A DNA stretch of 64,000 nt from Symbiodinium natans. Its lineage: Eukaryota > Sar > Dinophyceae > Suessiales > Symbiodiniaceae. Within the stretch, counting starts at the first letter, position 1; every line of letters begins with the position of its first letter. The notes beneath the pieces are model-generated. The model made no database searches. It was not told where the DNA came from and saw only the letters and a list, made by a program, of their open reading frames with translations. Of the stretch, positions 1-10,072 are shown piece by piece. The position numbers and the translations under genes are program-made. The stretch is taken from positions 228,501 to 292,500 of the forward strand of contig CAJNDS010002238.1 of NCBI GenBank assembly GCA_905221605.1, given 5' to 3'.

Positions 1-63
1 CCCTTAAACCCGATGAGCCCTGAAGCCATCCTGCAAACCCATCAGCCGCTGCCCTGCATGCAG

Positions 64-109
64 CGCGAAGAGATCTCAGCGGTTCGCCAAAGCATGCGCG
101 GCCCTGCAG
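64..109 (+). CDS. Candidate micro-exon, coiled-coil-like
   Basis: The frame after GCATGCAG reads REEISAVRQSMRGPA and stops at CAG followed by GCGATT, a GC-type donor. A TTTAGGG array begins 18 nt downstream. Function not recognised. Earlier donors in the GCGCGGC stretch are possible, so the 3' edge is uncertain. Confidence 0.4.
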
Positions 110-126
110 GCGATTGCAACTCTTTG

Positions 127-179
127 GGGTTTAGGGTTTAGGGTTTAGGGTTCAGGGTTCAGGGTTCAGGGTTCAGGGT
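127..179 (+). repeat. TTTAGGG/TTCAGGG array
   Basis: About seven heptamers. The later units are TTCAGGG variants. It follows the exon ending at 109. Confidence 0.95.
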
Positions 180-231
180 GTTGCCACTCTTGACCCCCGA
201 AATCCGGGCCTTCAAGAACCTCCTAGACCCT

Positions 232-324
232 GAACCCTAAACCCTAAACCCGAAGCCCTAAGCCCTAAACCCTAAGCCCTAAACCCTAAACCCTAAACCC
301 TAAGCCCTAAGCCCTAAACCCTAG
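232..324 (-). repeat. CCCTAAA array
   Basis: Thirteen or so units, with AAGCCCT variants. Together with the opposite-oriented block at 127-179 it could fold into a hairpin with a loop of about 50 nt. Confidence 0.95.
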
Positions 325-333
325 TTTGGCAGT

Positions 334-416
334 TTTTTGCCCGGTGGAGAGACATCCTCTGCATCGCGGTCTTTGGGGCAAATTTCCCCAGACGCCCAAG
401 TACAGTTCCCGTTTGG
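334..416 (+). CDS. Possible exon between oppositely oriented arrays
   Basis: After TTTGGCAG two frames stay open to the next array, one reading FFARWRDILCIAVFGANF. The sandwich CCCTAAA-island-TTTAGGG matches the pattern of better exons, but no frame is clearly preferred. Confidence 0.25.
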
Positions 417-432
417 CAGGGGTACCCGGATC

Positions 433-464
433 CTTAGGGTTTAGGGTTTAGGGTTTAGGGTTAG
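433..464 (+). repeat. TTTAGGG array
   Basis: Four units following the island at 334-416. The next 200 nt (465-670) hold no coding signal that I can see. Confidence 0.95.
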
Positions 465-671
465 GTACCCTAAAAAGGAACTACCATGGGGGGTCTAGAT
501 CAACTCCCAAGCCAGGAAACAGCTTTGGTGACCTCAGCCTGAGATCTTGCCACAGCTTATGGGGGTTGTCCTAGTTTGGGTCCCCCTTTTGGGGGGGGTC
601 TTCGGGCCCTTCTCAAGGTCCCTTCTTTTGGGATTTGGGGGGGCCCAAGCCTAGAGCAACCTCCGTATTCT

Positions 672-725
672 GCCGCCCATGTCCCCGACCGCCTCACGCT
701 GTCCGAAGCGTCCGCAAACTTGAGG
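672..725 (+). CDS. Candidate micro-exon
   Basis: Frame AAHVPDRLTLSEASANL, ending at GAGG followed by GTTTAG. The first telomeric unit itself could thus supply a GT donor. No clear acceptor. Confidence 0.3.
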
Positions 726-769
726 GTTTAGGGTTTAGGGTTTAGGGTTTAGGGTTTAGGGTTTAGGGG
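723..769 (+). repeat. TTTAGGG array
   Basis: Six perfect units immediately after the preceding island. Confidence 0.95.
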
Positions 770-1334
770 AGATGCCACCATCATAGTCGGTGGCGATCGA
801 TGGTCAGCAGCAGCACTCAACATCATTTCTTTGTAATGAAAGAACGCGGTGCTGGCATGGAGCTTCATCGCGTTTCCGTAAACTCTCTTCGGACAGCCGT
901 GGCAATGTCGGTGGCACACAATAGAGTTTATTTGGAGACCTGCTATGATTCGTTTTATTGAAGATTTCGCTTGCAGTATCTGATGACTGACTAGCTTATC
1001 ATATGGGTTTCTTCAAGGAATGCTAGAAGTTCACTATTTCTGCAGATGCAGAGTGCGTGTGTTGTTCCGTGAGGCTTCCGGAGCCGTGTTGCTGACGGTT
1101 GTCTGCTCTATGCTGTGCGAGCCGGCCAGACTGAATCGGGCACAGCTACACCTCGGATTCAGGGGGGGTTAGAGCAGAGCGGCCTCGCCATTCTCGAGCC
1201 TGTTCACGTGACCAGCCCCTTAGCATGTTTAGGGGTTTAGCTGACCACCTCCTGGAAATCTGAGGTGACGTAATATACACCGCATGCACAGACCTGAGAG
1301 CCACCGCGGTGTGCAAGTGGAACTACCCAGAATA
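770..1334. other. Unassigned, probably intron
   Basis: No convincing open frame or repeat. Sequence complexity is ordinary and frames are interrupted. Confidence 0.5.
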
Positions 1335-1454
1335 CTTGGAGGTTCATGGGTAGTTATAAGTAGGGTTATAAGTACCCTAAATAAGGTTATAACCAGTTAC
1401 AACTATAGTTACCCTACCTGTAACCCCGCTTATAACTACCCATGAGCCTCCCAG
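1335..1454. mobile_element. MITE-like element, family A copy 1
   Basis: A 120-bp segment with terminal inverted repeats. The left end is CTTGGAGGTTCATGGGTAG and the right end is its complement with two mismatches, continuing into TATAAG. The symmetry extends outward into GAATA/TATTC. Related copies lie at 27323-27446 and 27833-27964. No coding capacity. Confidence 0.75.
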
Positions 1455-1497
1455 TATTCCTGCGTGGACTTATCCCTACCGACCATGGGCTCATGCA

Positions 1498-1534
1498 ACC
1501 CTAAACCCTGAACCCTAAACCCTAAACCCTAAAT
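1498..1534 (-). repeat. CCCTAAA array
   Basis: Five units. The following 90 nt has an open frame after CCCCCAG, but nothing decides whether it is coding. Confidence 0.95.
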
Positions 1535-1856
1535 CCCCCCCAGCCCAGATGCTCCACTGAGGACCACGTACGAGTCCCTGCTACTCGGGGGGCTTACAAT
1601 GTCACAGTCCCTTTTTGTCCCACTTGTGTGGCACCTACTCCTTAGAAAGAAGAAACTGAAAGAGTGAAATTCCCCCCCCCCCCCCCACACATGCAACCGA
1701 TACCCCGAAACCCTCAACCTGTTCATCCCGGAGAAAGCACCAGGCCTGTGTCGCAAAAGGTATGGCGAAGGGGACCCCAACGTGGAACAATGTCGTAGCT
1801 GCCATCCCACTCAGCAGGGCCGCTTCGCATGTGTGGGTGGTTATGGGGTTTGAGTC

Positions 1857-1938
1857 CTTAAACCCTAAACCTTAAACCCTAAACCCTAAGCTCTAAACCC
1901 TAAACCCTCAACCCAAACCCGAAACCCTAAACCCTAAA
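1857..1938 (-). repeat. CCCTAAA array with variants
   Basis: About eleven units including CCTTAAA and CTCTAAA forms. Confidence 0.95.
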
Positions 1939-2102
1939 TGAGGTTCAGGTCCGCTTCTGAAGTGCCTGCTACAGGCCCAGCTTTAGGCAGCGCCTTTCCA
2001 TGGCGGGAGGCATCGGGCGGATGCCTCGGTACCCTTTTCCAGCACTTCAAAAGATCGTTTCCAACCTCGGATACGCATTGTTTTGGTGCTAGACAAGGAG
2101 AC

Positions 2103-2206
2103 CACCCTAAACCCTAAGCCCAAAAACCCTAAACCCTAAACCCTAAACCCTAAACCTTAAACCCTAAACCCTAAACCCTAAACCCTAAACCCTAAACCCT
2201 AAACCC
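2103..2206 (-). repeat. CCCTAAA array
   Basis: About fourteen units. Followed by 250 nt without a clear gene. Confidence 0.95.
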
Positions 2207-2456
2207 CCCTCTGCTCTGCGCCATGGCGGCCGGCGCCCTTCGGGCAACCGCCTGAGCCATGGTGGGCTGTGCCCACCCCTCAGGCCTTGGGGCACCAGAA
2301 GCAAGGCCCCCTTAAAGGCTGCTAGTGAGCCTGAAGTTTCCTGAATCCTAAATAGCTTAAATCCTGAAGCCCTTCAACAATTTTTACAAAACCCGAAAGC
2401 CTCAAGACCCCTGAATTCCTGAAGCCTTCAACCCCGCTCAACCTCCCAAGGTCCAG

Positions 2457-2760
2457 CACAGCCTCCTCGCTGTCGGCCCTGGAGGCAGCTGGAGCCTTCA
2501 GTTCCTATCAACACACCCAAGGCAGACACCCCCTTCGGGCCGACTCTCCCCTCCGGCGCAATGCAGGCTACTTCCCGACGGGCGTGGCGTACGCGCCGGT
2601 GCGGCAGCGCTTCGCAGCGGACCCGGCGCGGACGTGCTGGTTGAGGGGTTTTCCTGTTGGCCTGCAGACTGGCAATCCTTGGGCGCAGGGTGCAATATTC
2701 AAGGTGATTGGAGAGCGTTTCGGGTTGGTAGCCGCCGCTGGAGCGAAAGCGCTCGCCTGA
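2457..2760 (+). CDS. Candidate exon, larger than neighbours
   Basis: After GGTCCAG one frame is open for about 100 codons to TGA at 2758-2760. It includes the stretch NAGYFPTGVAYAPVRQRF and a C-terminal GERFGLVAAAGAKALA. An internal AAG followed by GTGATT at 2703-2709 is a good GT donor, so the exon may end there instead. The opposite strand and a second + frame are also partly open, because the region is GC-rich. Family not recognised. Confidence 0.45.
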
Positions 2761-2812
2761 AGTCAGAAAGAGGCCCCCAAAGCCCCCAAGCAGCACCTGC
2801 ATGATGTTTTTG

Positions 2813-3006
2813 ACCCTAAACCCTAAACCCTGAACCCTGAACCCTGAACCCTAAATCCTAAACCCTAAACCCTGAACCCTGAACCCTAAACCCTAAACCC
2901 TAAACCCTAGACCCTGAACCCTGAACCCTAAATCCTAAACCCTAAGCCCTGAACCCTGAACCCTAAACCCTAAACCCTAAACCCTAAACCCTAAACCCTA
3001 AACCAC
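2813..3006 (-). repeat. CCCTAAA/CCCTGAA array
   Basis: About 28 units. CCCTGAA and CCCTAAA forms alternate in small homogeneous blocks. Confidence 0.95.
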
Positions 3007-3035
3007 TCTTTCATATATAATATAAATGTTAATGA

Positions 3036-3445
3036 CTTTGCGGGCAAGGTCATATATTTAGCGGGCAAGGTCCTATATTTAGCGGGCAAGGTCATATAGC
3101 GGGCAAGGTCATATATTTAGCGGGCAAGGTCATATATTTAGCGGGCAAGGTCATATATTTAGTGGGCAAGGTCCATTGGCTAAAAAATGACCTTGCCCAC
3201 TAAATATATGACCTTGCCCGCTAAAGGGCGACCTTGCCCACTAAATATATGACCTTGCCCGCTAAATATATGACCTTGCCCGCTAAATATATGACCTTGC
3301 CCGCTAAATATATTTGCCCGGGCCAGGTCATATATTTAGCGGGCAAGGTCATATATTTAGCGGGCAAGGTCTTCTTTTTAGCGGGCAAGGTATATATTTA
3401 GCGGGCAAGGTCCTATATTTAGCGGGCAAGGTCCTATATATTATC
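3036..3445. repeat. Palindromic array of a 21-bp repeat
   Basis: Repeated GCGGGCAAGGTCATATATTTA units run direct (about 3036-3175), then inverted (about 3187-3312), then direct again (about 3318-3445). The first two blocks would form a very long hairpin with a loop near ATTGGCTAAAAA. No coding capacity. Confidence 0.9.
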
Positions 3446-3560
3446 GCGGGCAAGCAGGTCCCCCCCCCCCCCCCCACCCCCCCCCCCCACCACACCCCCC
3501 CCCCACCCCCCCCCCCCCCCCCCCCCCCCCCATCCCCCCTCCCCCCTCAACCCCCCTCGA
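3446..3560. repeat. Poly-C / CCCCA low-complexity tract
   Basis: Over 100 nt of almost pure C with occasional A or T. Length is unlikely to be exact in the assembly. Confidence 0.9.
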
Positions 3561-3589
3561 CAATGAAGATCAAAGGGTGGGGTGGGGAA

Positions 3590-3768
3590 GCCCGCTTGTC
3601 AAGATGGCTTCCGAATAAGTTTCTGAATGACCGCGCCTGTTTTTGAGGCCCCTCAACCCCCTCAAAAGAGTCAAGAGACTCAAGATGGCTTCCAAAGAAT
3701 AAGTTCCCGAATGACCGCGCCTGTTTTTGAGGCCCCTGAAGCCCCTCAATCGATTCAAGAAACTCAAG
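3590..3768 (+). repeat. Tandem repeat, about 80 bp, 2.3 copies
   Basis: Copies start at AAGATGGCTTCC near 3600, 3681 and 3768 and share GAATGACCGCGCCTGTTTTT. The second and third copies differ by a few bases. Confidence 0.85.
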
Positions 3769-3769
3769 A

Positions 3770-4006
3770 TGGCTTCCAAATGTGATAAACAGATCCATTC
3801 TGTTGACCACGTTTGGTTTTCTTGTCCGCTTGAAACAGAAACGTGTGGTCAACAAATCCATTCTGTTGACCACGTTTGGTTTTCTTGTCCGCTTGAAACA
3901 GAAACATGTGGTTAACTAATCCATTCTGTTGACCACGTTTGGTTTTCTTGTCCGCTCGAAACATAAACATGTGGTTAACAAATCCATTCTGTTGACCACG
4001 TGCCTA
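3770..4006 (+). repeat. Tandem repeat, about 63 bp, 3.5 copies
   Basis: Units share CCATTCTGTTGACCACGTTT and CTTGTCCGCTTGAAACAG. The unit is a multiple of three, so both strands give spurious open frames. From 4010 to 4190 no gene is visible. Confidence 0.9.
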
Positions 4007-4193
4007 GAGAAGAAGGAGGTTTGATATTTTTCCTAATGTTGTTGAAAACGTGTCTGACTTGGGTAGGTAAAACTCTTTGGAGTAGGAAGAAAACCTTTTA
4101 TTTTCTTAATGTTATGGGATTCTTTGGGCGGGTGGGTTTTTTTCGTTGCCTGAACACACTGCTGGCCTAGTAAATGCTCGAACTTGAGATGCT

Positions 4194-4233
4194 GAACCCT
4201 AAACACCCTAAACCCTAAACCCTAAACCCTAAG
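4194..4233 (-). repeat. CCCTAAA array
   Basis: Five units just 5' of the exon candidate at 4240. Confidence 0.9.
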
Positions 4234-4239
4234 CCAAAG

Positions 4240-4313
4240 AGCGTGCGTTTCTTTGGCGCCCTTGGGCCTCCCCTAAGGCGCCGGGGCGCCTCGCGGCCTC
4301 GTTCGCCTCCGAG
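4240..4313 (+). CDS. Candidate exon
   Basis: Frame ERAFLWRPWASPKAPGRL continues to SFASE and meets a GT donor (GAG then GTACCC). It lies between two CCCTAAA arrays rather than in the usual opposite pair. Confidence 0.35.
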
Positions 4314-4328
4314 GTACCCGAGGAGGCC

Positions 4329-4455
4329 CTACACCCTAAACCCTAAACCCTAAACCCTAAACCCTAAACCCTAAACCCTAAACCCTAAACCCTAAACCCT
4401 AAACCCTAAACCCTAAACCCTAAACCCTAAACCCTAAACCCTAAACCCTAAACAC
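4329..4455 (-). repeat. Long perfect CCCTAAA array
   Basis: Eighteen nearly perfect units. Confidence 0.97.
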
Positions 4456-4491
4456 CATCCTTGCTCCTTGTACATCTTTTGTCAGAGTGGT

Positions 4492-4718
4492 TTAGGGGTT
4501 TAGGGGTTTCGGGGTTTAGGGGTTTAGGGGTTTAGGGGTTTCAGGGGTTTTAGGGGTTTAGGGGTTTAGGGGTTTAGGGGTTTGGGGGGTTTAGGGGGTT
4601 TAGGGGGTTTAGGGGTTTAGGGGTTTAGGGGTTTAGGGGTTTAGGGGTTTAGGGGTTTAGGGGGTTTAGGGGGTTTAGGGGGTTTAGGGGGTTTAGGGGG
4701 TTTCGGGGTTTAGGCGTT
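4492..4718 (+). repeat. TTTAGGGG octamer-variant array
   Basis: About 28 units of TTTAGGGG or TTTAGGGGG, facing the CCCTAAA block 37 nt upstream. No exon lies between the two, so they form a direct inverted pair. No clear gene follows to 5050. Confidence 0.95.
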
Positions 4719-5050
4719 ATACCACGATGTCACTGCGTCACTAGACCACTGGATCAGTAGATCGCGTTGTCCTAAGCCAAAAAAGGGGGCGAAAACCAAA
4801 CCCACTTGCGTGTCTGCCAAGTGCAGGGTTAAGTGTAGGGTTTTGTGCCTCGATCCAGTGGGGGGACCCCCCATATGGACCACGCGAAACTGGGCACTTC
4901 TTCGGTTTTTTCATAGGGTATTCCTGCTACCAGGACCTCTGGTGGGCAATCAAGCCATGTATTCCCAAGTGTTCAGGGCCCACGGAGTAACTTTTTCCAG
5001 GTGGGTTCAAGATGGCAATCCAGAAAACCACCCAACAAAAATAGGTTACA

Positions 5051-5053
5051 ACC

Positions 5054-5127
<74 letters not shown>

Positions 5128-5170
5128 ACCCTAAACCCTAAACCCTAAACCTTAAACCCTAAACCCTAAA
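5051..5170 (-). repeat. CCCTCAA then CCCTAAA array
   Basis: Eleven homogeneous CCCTCAA units switch abruptly to CCCTAAA. It ends 15 nt before an exon. Confidence 0.95.
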
Positions 5171-5185
5171 CGCTCAAAGCGCCAG

Positions 5186-5242
5186 GAGGGGCGGCAAGAG
5201 CCGGCTTGGCCCGACATCTTGCCCAAGTACCTGAAGAAGAAG
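5186..5242 (+). CDS. Micro-exon, phase 0-0
   Basis: The acceptor is GCGCCAG before G. The 19 codons read EGRQEPAWPDILPKYLKKK and end at AAG before GCTTGG, a GC donor. The CCCTAAA array lies just upstream; a poly-G tract lies just downstream. Lys-rich; family unknown. Confidence 0.6.
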
Positions 5243-5245
5243 GCT

Positions 5246-5640
5246 TGGGGGGGGGGGGGGGGGGGGAGGGGGTGGCGGAATGTCAGACACCTGCTATGGG
5301 CGTGTATATCCAGCATTCGTGTTCCCTCGACCCTGCCAGTGCCTCGGTAGCCTTGAGACGCAGATCTTGCCGCGGAAAGGGAAGGGGAGTGGGCGAGGGC
5401 ACGCTTCTACCGCATCTTCTGCAGCGGAGTCAGACGGAACCCGGCGAACCTCCAATTTATCCCTGCCACTCCTGCTTTCTTCCGGGCTTTGGCTTCGGAA
5501 CTTCAAGGTCGAAGTTCGGGGCCTTCGAAAGAGAGCAGGCCACACCCCCCCCCCTCTCTTGACCCGAAACCCCGAACTCTTGGCAGAGGCCCTAAGTTTG
5601 ACCGGAACACGCCCTCCCCCCCTCCCCTCGTCCTTTGGCA
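5246..5640. other. Unassigned GC-rich intron-like segment
   Basis: Several overlapping frames are open on both strands, as expected from GC content. None has paired splice signals that I can defend. Confidence 0.4.
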
Positions 5641-5641
5641 G

Positions 5642-5712
5642 TTGAAGAGAGACGACGAGCTGGATGTGGATGCCGCGCTCCGGCGCCTATGCCTGTCAGT
5701 TCGCAAAACAGA
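5642..5712 (+). CDS. Candidate micro-exon
   Basis: After TTTGGCAG the frame reads LKRDDELDVDAALRRL, then CLSVRKT, and meets ACAGA before GTAAAG. If the donor is not used the frame ends at TAA (5714-5716), which would make it a terminal exon. Confidence 0.5.
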
Positions 5713-5798
5713 GTAAAGGAACCCTCCACCACAGGGACCCCCGCATGCAAACCCCCTAAACTCTAAACCCTAAACCCAAAACCCGAATCCCTGAACCT

Positions 5799-5822
5799 CC
5801 GTGGGGATGGCAATCCCCACGG
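5799..5822. other. Short perfect-stem palindrome
   Basis: CCGTGGGGAT and its complement ATCCCCACGG are separated by four bases, so the DNA or RNA could form a stable hairpin. Role unknown. The region 5823-6420 has open frames on both strands but no clear exon. Confidence 0.6.
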
Positions 5823-6496
5823 GCTTTCGGGTTTGTCTTGGATTCTGTTTGCTGGGGGATGCCTTCCTGCCTGCGATGTTTGCGGGTTTTCATTGAGGTT
5901 AGACCGGCAGGCCCCAATCTTCGGGCCCACTTTGGGGGTTACCCTGAACATGGGGGGTGGGCCCGAAATATAACTATGATGTACTCAAAAAGGATCACAA
6001 AGGCTTCTGATGCAGTTGCCATCCACAGCACCCGGCACAAACAGCTTCCTTCACAGGGACTGTTAAGGGTCCGAATGTAGGCCTCACACGGTTGGCGGCG
6101 AATGAAGGCGAACCGTCTAGGGAGTTTGGCTTTAAGCCGTTAGGCCTCCTTATCTGCAAGAATTGCGACGAACTTGGGTTTCCTTATTTCTAAGAAGATG
6201 AGCTTCAGGCTTGAAGTAAGCCTGTCATCGACAGAATCCGAAGTCGACAGTGTGACTTTGAGGAAGGTGGCAGCCACCCGCGCGGCGGGCCGTGCGAAGG
6301 CAGCTGCTCCGTGCACTGCACGGCATGGCAAGCCAGAACATGTCATGTCTTGGACGGCGAGCTTGGGGCTAGATTGGGGGGGTCCAAGAAGTGGTGGCGA
6401 ACGGTCTTTCATGCCGAGCCCCTAAACCCTGAACCCTGCACCCTAACTTCAAAGGTGCAGAGGGTTTAGGGTTTAGGGTTTAGGGTCTTCCGCCAG

Positions 6497-6569
6497 CAGT
6501 GGCTTTGCAATGTCCCACCAGTCTCACATCGTTGCCACGCAGGTTGCTCACGACGAGCTCGATGCACAG
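6497..6569 (+). CDS. Candidate exon in reverse array context
   Basis: Frame reads SGFAMSHQSHIVATQ and then VAHDELDAQ before GTCCAG. A TTTAGGG array lies upstream and a CCCTAAA array downstream, the opposite of most exons here. A shorter exon starting at 6543 after ACGCAG is equally possible. Confidence 0.45.
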
Positions 6570-6682
6570 GTCCAGCAGGCCGTCCGTCTTACTTCCCAAC
6601 TGACCTTCCCAAACCCTAAACCCTCTCTACCTATATATATTTAAACCTTAATGGGGTCGTCTGGTGATTTTGGACTTTCCTA

Positions 6683-6795
6683 AATCCTAAAGCCTAAAGC
6701 CTAAAGCCTAAAGCCTAAAGCCTAAAGCCTAAAGCCTAAATCCTAAATCCTAAATCCTAATCCTAAATCCTAAATCCTAAATCCTAAATCCTAAT
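6683..6795 (-). repeat. AAAGCCT then AAATCCT heptamer array
   Basis: About eight AAAGCCT units are followed by about eight AAATCCT units. Each is a homogenised variant of the telomeric heptamer. Confidence 0.9.
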
Positions 6796-6879
6796 TTAAT
6801 ATGGGCTGTCCCGGGACCGCCCCGGGACGGGTTGTCCCGGGGCCCCCCCCGAAACAAATGTCCCGTGTTAGCCTCCGGG

Positions 6880-7370
6880 ACACCCGGCTTTTTGAAGCCT
6901 TTTGGGGCTATGGTGGTGCTTTCGGGTAAAATGGAGGGGCCCCGAAACCGTCAATTCCCGTACTAAAAAACAGCATTTTTCATTGCAGGAGCAGGCAAAT
7001 ACCAGGCTCCTCCCTTTTTTTGGGAGCTTTTTGAAGCATTTTGGGTTTTTTTTGTAGCTGTTTGGGGCTGTGGTGGTGCTTCGGCCCCGAAACCGTCGAT
7101 TTTCAGTATTCAAAACAGCTTGTTCATTGCAGGAGCAGGCAAATACCAGGCTCCACCCTGTTTTGGGAGTTTTTTGAAATTTTGGGGCTTTTGAAAGTAT
7201 TTGGGGCCGGGTGCTGCTTTGGGGTAAAATGGAGGGGCCCCGAAACCGTCGATTTTCAGTATTGAAAACAGCATTTTTTCAGTGCGGGGGCAGGCAAATA
7301 CCAGGTTCCCTCCCCCCTTTTTTGGGCATTTTGAAGCATTTTAAAGCTATTTGGGCTATTTGGGGCTGCG
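6880..7370 (+). repeat. Degenerate tandem repeat, about 160 bp, three copies
   Basis: Copies share GGGGCCCCGAAACCGTCGAT, CAGGAGCAGGCAAATACCAG and TTTTTGGGAGTTTTTTGAAG. Spacing is roughly 150-170 bp and the ends decay. Confidence 0.85.
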
Positions 7371-7544
7371 GTGGTGCGGATTTGGGATTCAGGGGCTTCT
7401 CTGGAGCTTTTATGATTTAGGATTTAGGGTTCAGGGGACTTAAGCAGTAAGAATTGAGGTAGATAGGGTTGCCAAATGAAAGGGATTCTGGGTGGGTGGG
7501 GTGATGCCAAACACCCTTAGTGAATGCTTGGATCAGAGATGCTG

Positions 7545-7592
7545 AACCCTAAACCCTAAACCCTGAACCCTAAACCCTAAACCCTAAGCTTT
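7545..7592 (-). repeat. CCCTAAA array
   Basis: Six units. From 7593 to 7810 an open + frame exists but has no firm splice signals. Confidence 0.9.
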
Positions 7593-7811
7593 AAACTTAA
7601 GCCGTCCTATGAATCGATGAAACTAACCTCTAGCAGGGGCCCAAGTGTTAGCTTGTGTAGTCCTCTTACGAAAACTCGACAAGTACTCCAAGCACCAGTG
7701 CAAGGACCCTCTCAGCAGCCATTCGCAATGCACCACTTGCCACACTTGGTCCCCTCCCCATGGATATTGTGATGATGGATGTTGTGATGTCGGGCTGTTG
7801 ATGCAATGTAG

Positions 7812-7851
7812 GCAAGGGAGGAACGTCGCATCTCTAGGAAACCACAACCAG
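7812..7851 (+). CDS. Candidate micro-exon, basic
   Basis: After CAATGTAG the frame gives AREERRISRKPQP, ending at CCAG before GAAGAG, which would need a GA donor. A TTTAGGG array follows 8 nt later. Confidence 0.4.
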
Positions 7852-7859
7852 GAAGAGGG

Positions 7860-7902
7860 GGTTTAGGGCTTAGGGTCTAGGGTTTGGGGTTTAGGGTTTA
7901 GA
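7860..7902 (+). repeat. TTTAGGG variant array
   Basis: Six imperfect units. From 7903 to 8660 there is a run of CCCCAAAA-type G/C-rich short repeats (8285-8390) and poly-C, with no defensible gene. Confidence 0.85.
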
Positions 7903-8667
7903 GGCTGACCTTACCGAACCTTCAGGCCTAAACCCGGCGCTCCAGAACCTACACCTCTCCCGGACGACTCCCAATGATTGTTCTTCATATTAGGTGTTGC
8001 TACTTGAATGATGTTCATATGCAATGTTAATGTAGTGAACGAAGATTGAAAATGAACATTGTTAATAGTAATACCGTAATACCAGCATTATGATCATCAC
8101 GAATGCCGTAGCACGGCCAGTAGAACTATTGCTATCGTTACGGATACTCGTAGTACCATCCCAACAAACATTGTTCTTCGTATAAGGAGAATCTTCAGTT
8201 GGGGGCTTACGACAACGAGAGAGACCCAATATAGACACCCAACTGCAGGATTCCCACTTTCTCAGGGCCCAATAAGGTCCCCAAGTTCCCGGAAACCCCC
8301 CAAAAACCCCCCAAAAACCCCCAAAAACCCCCCAAAACCCCCCAAAACCCCCAAAAACCCCAAAAAAACCCCCAAAAACCCCCCCCGTGTGCTTTCCTTG
8401 CCGCCTGTTTCGAGCGGTCAGGCAAAGGCCAGCGCCCGCGACATCAGCCGGCAACAAGCCGACTCCAAGGACCCCCCCCCCTCCCCCCCCCCTCCCCCCC
8501 CCCCTTTCCTGTTGGCTATTGAGGACTTTTGAGGGCTTCTGAGGGCTTTTGAGGGCTTTTGAGGGCTTTTGAGGACTTTTTGAGGGCTTTGAATAGCCCA
8601 CTTTCCTTCCCGGCCAGCATCCCAACCTCTTCCCCCGACATGTGAAGAACCCCCCTAATGTGTCCAG

Positions 8668-8739
8668 GATGCCGAGAGGGAGAAGATGCAGTCCCTGGCC
8701 GAAGCCATGCAGGCAACCCAGGAAGCCAAGAAGAAGGAG
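8668..8739 (+). CDS. Micro-exon, coiled-coil, phase 0-0
   Basis: TGTCCAG is followed by 24 codons beginning DAEREKMQSLAEAMQ and ending EAKKKE, then GCCCGG (GC donor). Heptad-like spacing of hydrophobics and many E/K/Q suggest coiled coil. A G-rich TTTGGGG stretch follows. Confidence 0.65.
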
Positions 8740-9598
8740 GCCCGGGGGGGGGGGTTTGGGGTTGAGGGGTCGAAGGTTTCTGTGAGCCCTGAACGCCATG
8801 AATTCGAAGTTTCGTAGGGTGGAGCCCGAGTGCGCTTCAGGTAGCCCGACAAGTTTGTTCAGGAGCGTCTTTTCTTCGTGGGACCTTCTGGCTTCAGGGC
8901 CTTGGGGAATGACCAGTAGCCATCATCCTAAGCGCCCCGGAAGCCATAAACCTTGTGAACCCCTAAACTTCCCTGCCAAGGCATTTTTTACGTCCGTGCG
9001 TTCCCTAGAGCGACCCAGGAAGTAAGCTCCTAAAGAGCCTCCACCCTGGGACCACTCTGGTAAAGCCTATCAGGTCACCTCTTGATCATTCATTCCTTTT
9101 TTTTCGGGGGGGTGGGGTGTGGTTATGGGACAACGCGGGGCATTTTTTTTTTGGGTTTTTTGCCCAGATTGGCTCCACGGAGCAGCTCATTTCCGCCGAC
9201 TCGCGCCGGGACTTCGCCCAGGGGGAGCAGCTGGAGCCCTTTGGAAGAAGTGGGGGGAGTTTACGAAAGTCAGGGACCCCGAACATAGGCCCCCCCAAGT
9301 GGTAGGATTCCCTTATAGTACCGCGTAATGTCGGAAACATCCAGAAGTGCTTCTCGGGGTTTCAGGTTGTGTTTTGGAGGGTTTGTGTTTGGGGCTGGTG
9401 GAGGATTTTGGTTATGGGCTTGAGGTTGTAGTCTGGTCTACCTTTGCGGTGTCTCAGGCTGAAGACAACAAACCTAGACCCTAAACCCCAAACCCCAACC
9501 CCTGCAAACTGGAAGCTTGACATGCCACATGTGCTGTTTAAAAGCATCAGCCGTTTCACTTAGATTGATCGCATTGACTTCAAGTCCGTGTCAACCCC

Positions 9599-9812
9599 AA
9601 ACTAAAAAAACAAAACCCTAAACCCCAAACCCCAAACCCCAAACCCCAAACCCCAAACCCCAAACCCCAAACCCCAAACCCCAAACCCCAAACCCCAAAC
9701 CAAACCCCAAACCCCAAACCCCAAACCCCAAACCCTAAACCCTAAACCCCAAACCCCAAACCCTAAGCCCTAAACCCCAAGCCCCTAGCCCCAAAACCTA
9801 AGCCCTAAGCCT
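9599..9812 (-). repeat. CCCCAAA array
   Basis: About 25 units dominated by AAACCCC, with a few AAACCCT near the end. It ends 14 nt before an exon acceptor. Confidence 0.95.
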
Positions 9813-9826
9813 CCTTTCTTCGCCAG

Positions 9827-9871
9827 CTGAGGGCTGAGGAGCAGGAGGCGCGGGTCCTCCATGCCATCCAG
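9827..9871 (+). CDS. Micro-exon, coiled-coil, phase 0-0
   Basis: A pyrimidine-rich CCTTTCTTCGCCAG leads into LRAEEQEARVLHAIQ (15 codons), followed by GCAGGG, a GC donor that runs straight into TTTAGGG repeats. This is a model case of the array-exon-array pattern. Confidence 0.7.
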
Positions 9872-9879
9872 GCAGGGTG

Positions 9880-9916
9880 TAGGGTTTAGGGTTTAGGGTT
9901 TAGGGTTTAGGGTTTG
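9880..9916 (+). repeat. TTTAGGG array
   Basis: Five units, directly 3' of the exon donor. Confidence 0.95.
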
Positions 9917-10039
9917 GGGAGGGCCTCGGCGGGGGGTTTGGTAAGCAGACATCAGACCCTCGACCCCGAAGCCAAGCCCCGAAACTCGTCTGTTGTGTTC
10001 GCGGAAGCTCTCTTCAAAAGCACACCCTGCTGACCGAAG

Positions 10040-10072
10040 GAGGCGGAGACCGAGGCGCAAAGGCGCGTCAAG
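10040..10072 (+). CDS. Micro-exon, phase 0-0
   Basis: Eleven codons EAETEAQRRVK lie between CCGAAG-G and GCAGGG (GC donor identical to that at 9872). The upstream AAG acceptor is weak. Confidence 0.45.

Noticed and set aside
3036-3445. CRISPR array
   Set aside because: Repeats are adjacent and without unique spacers, and occur in both orientations. The context is eukaryotic.
3446-3560. Poly-C tract as a functional element
   Set aside because: Homopolymer of this kind is as likely to reflect sequencing or assembly as biology.
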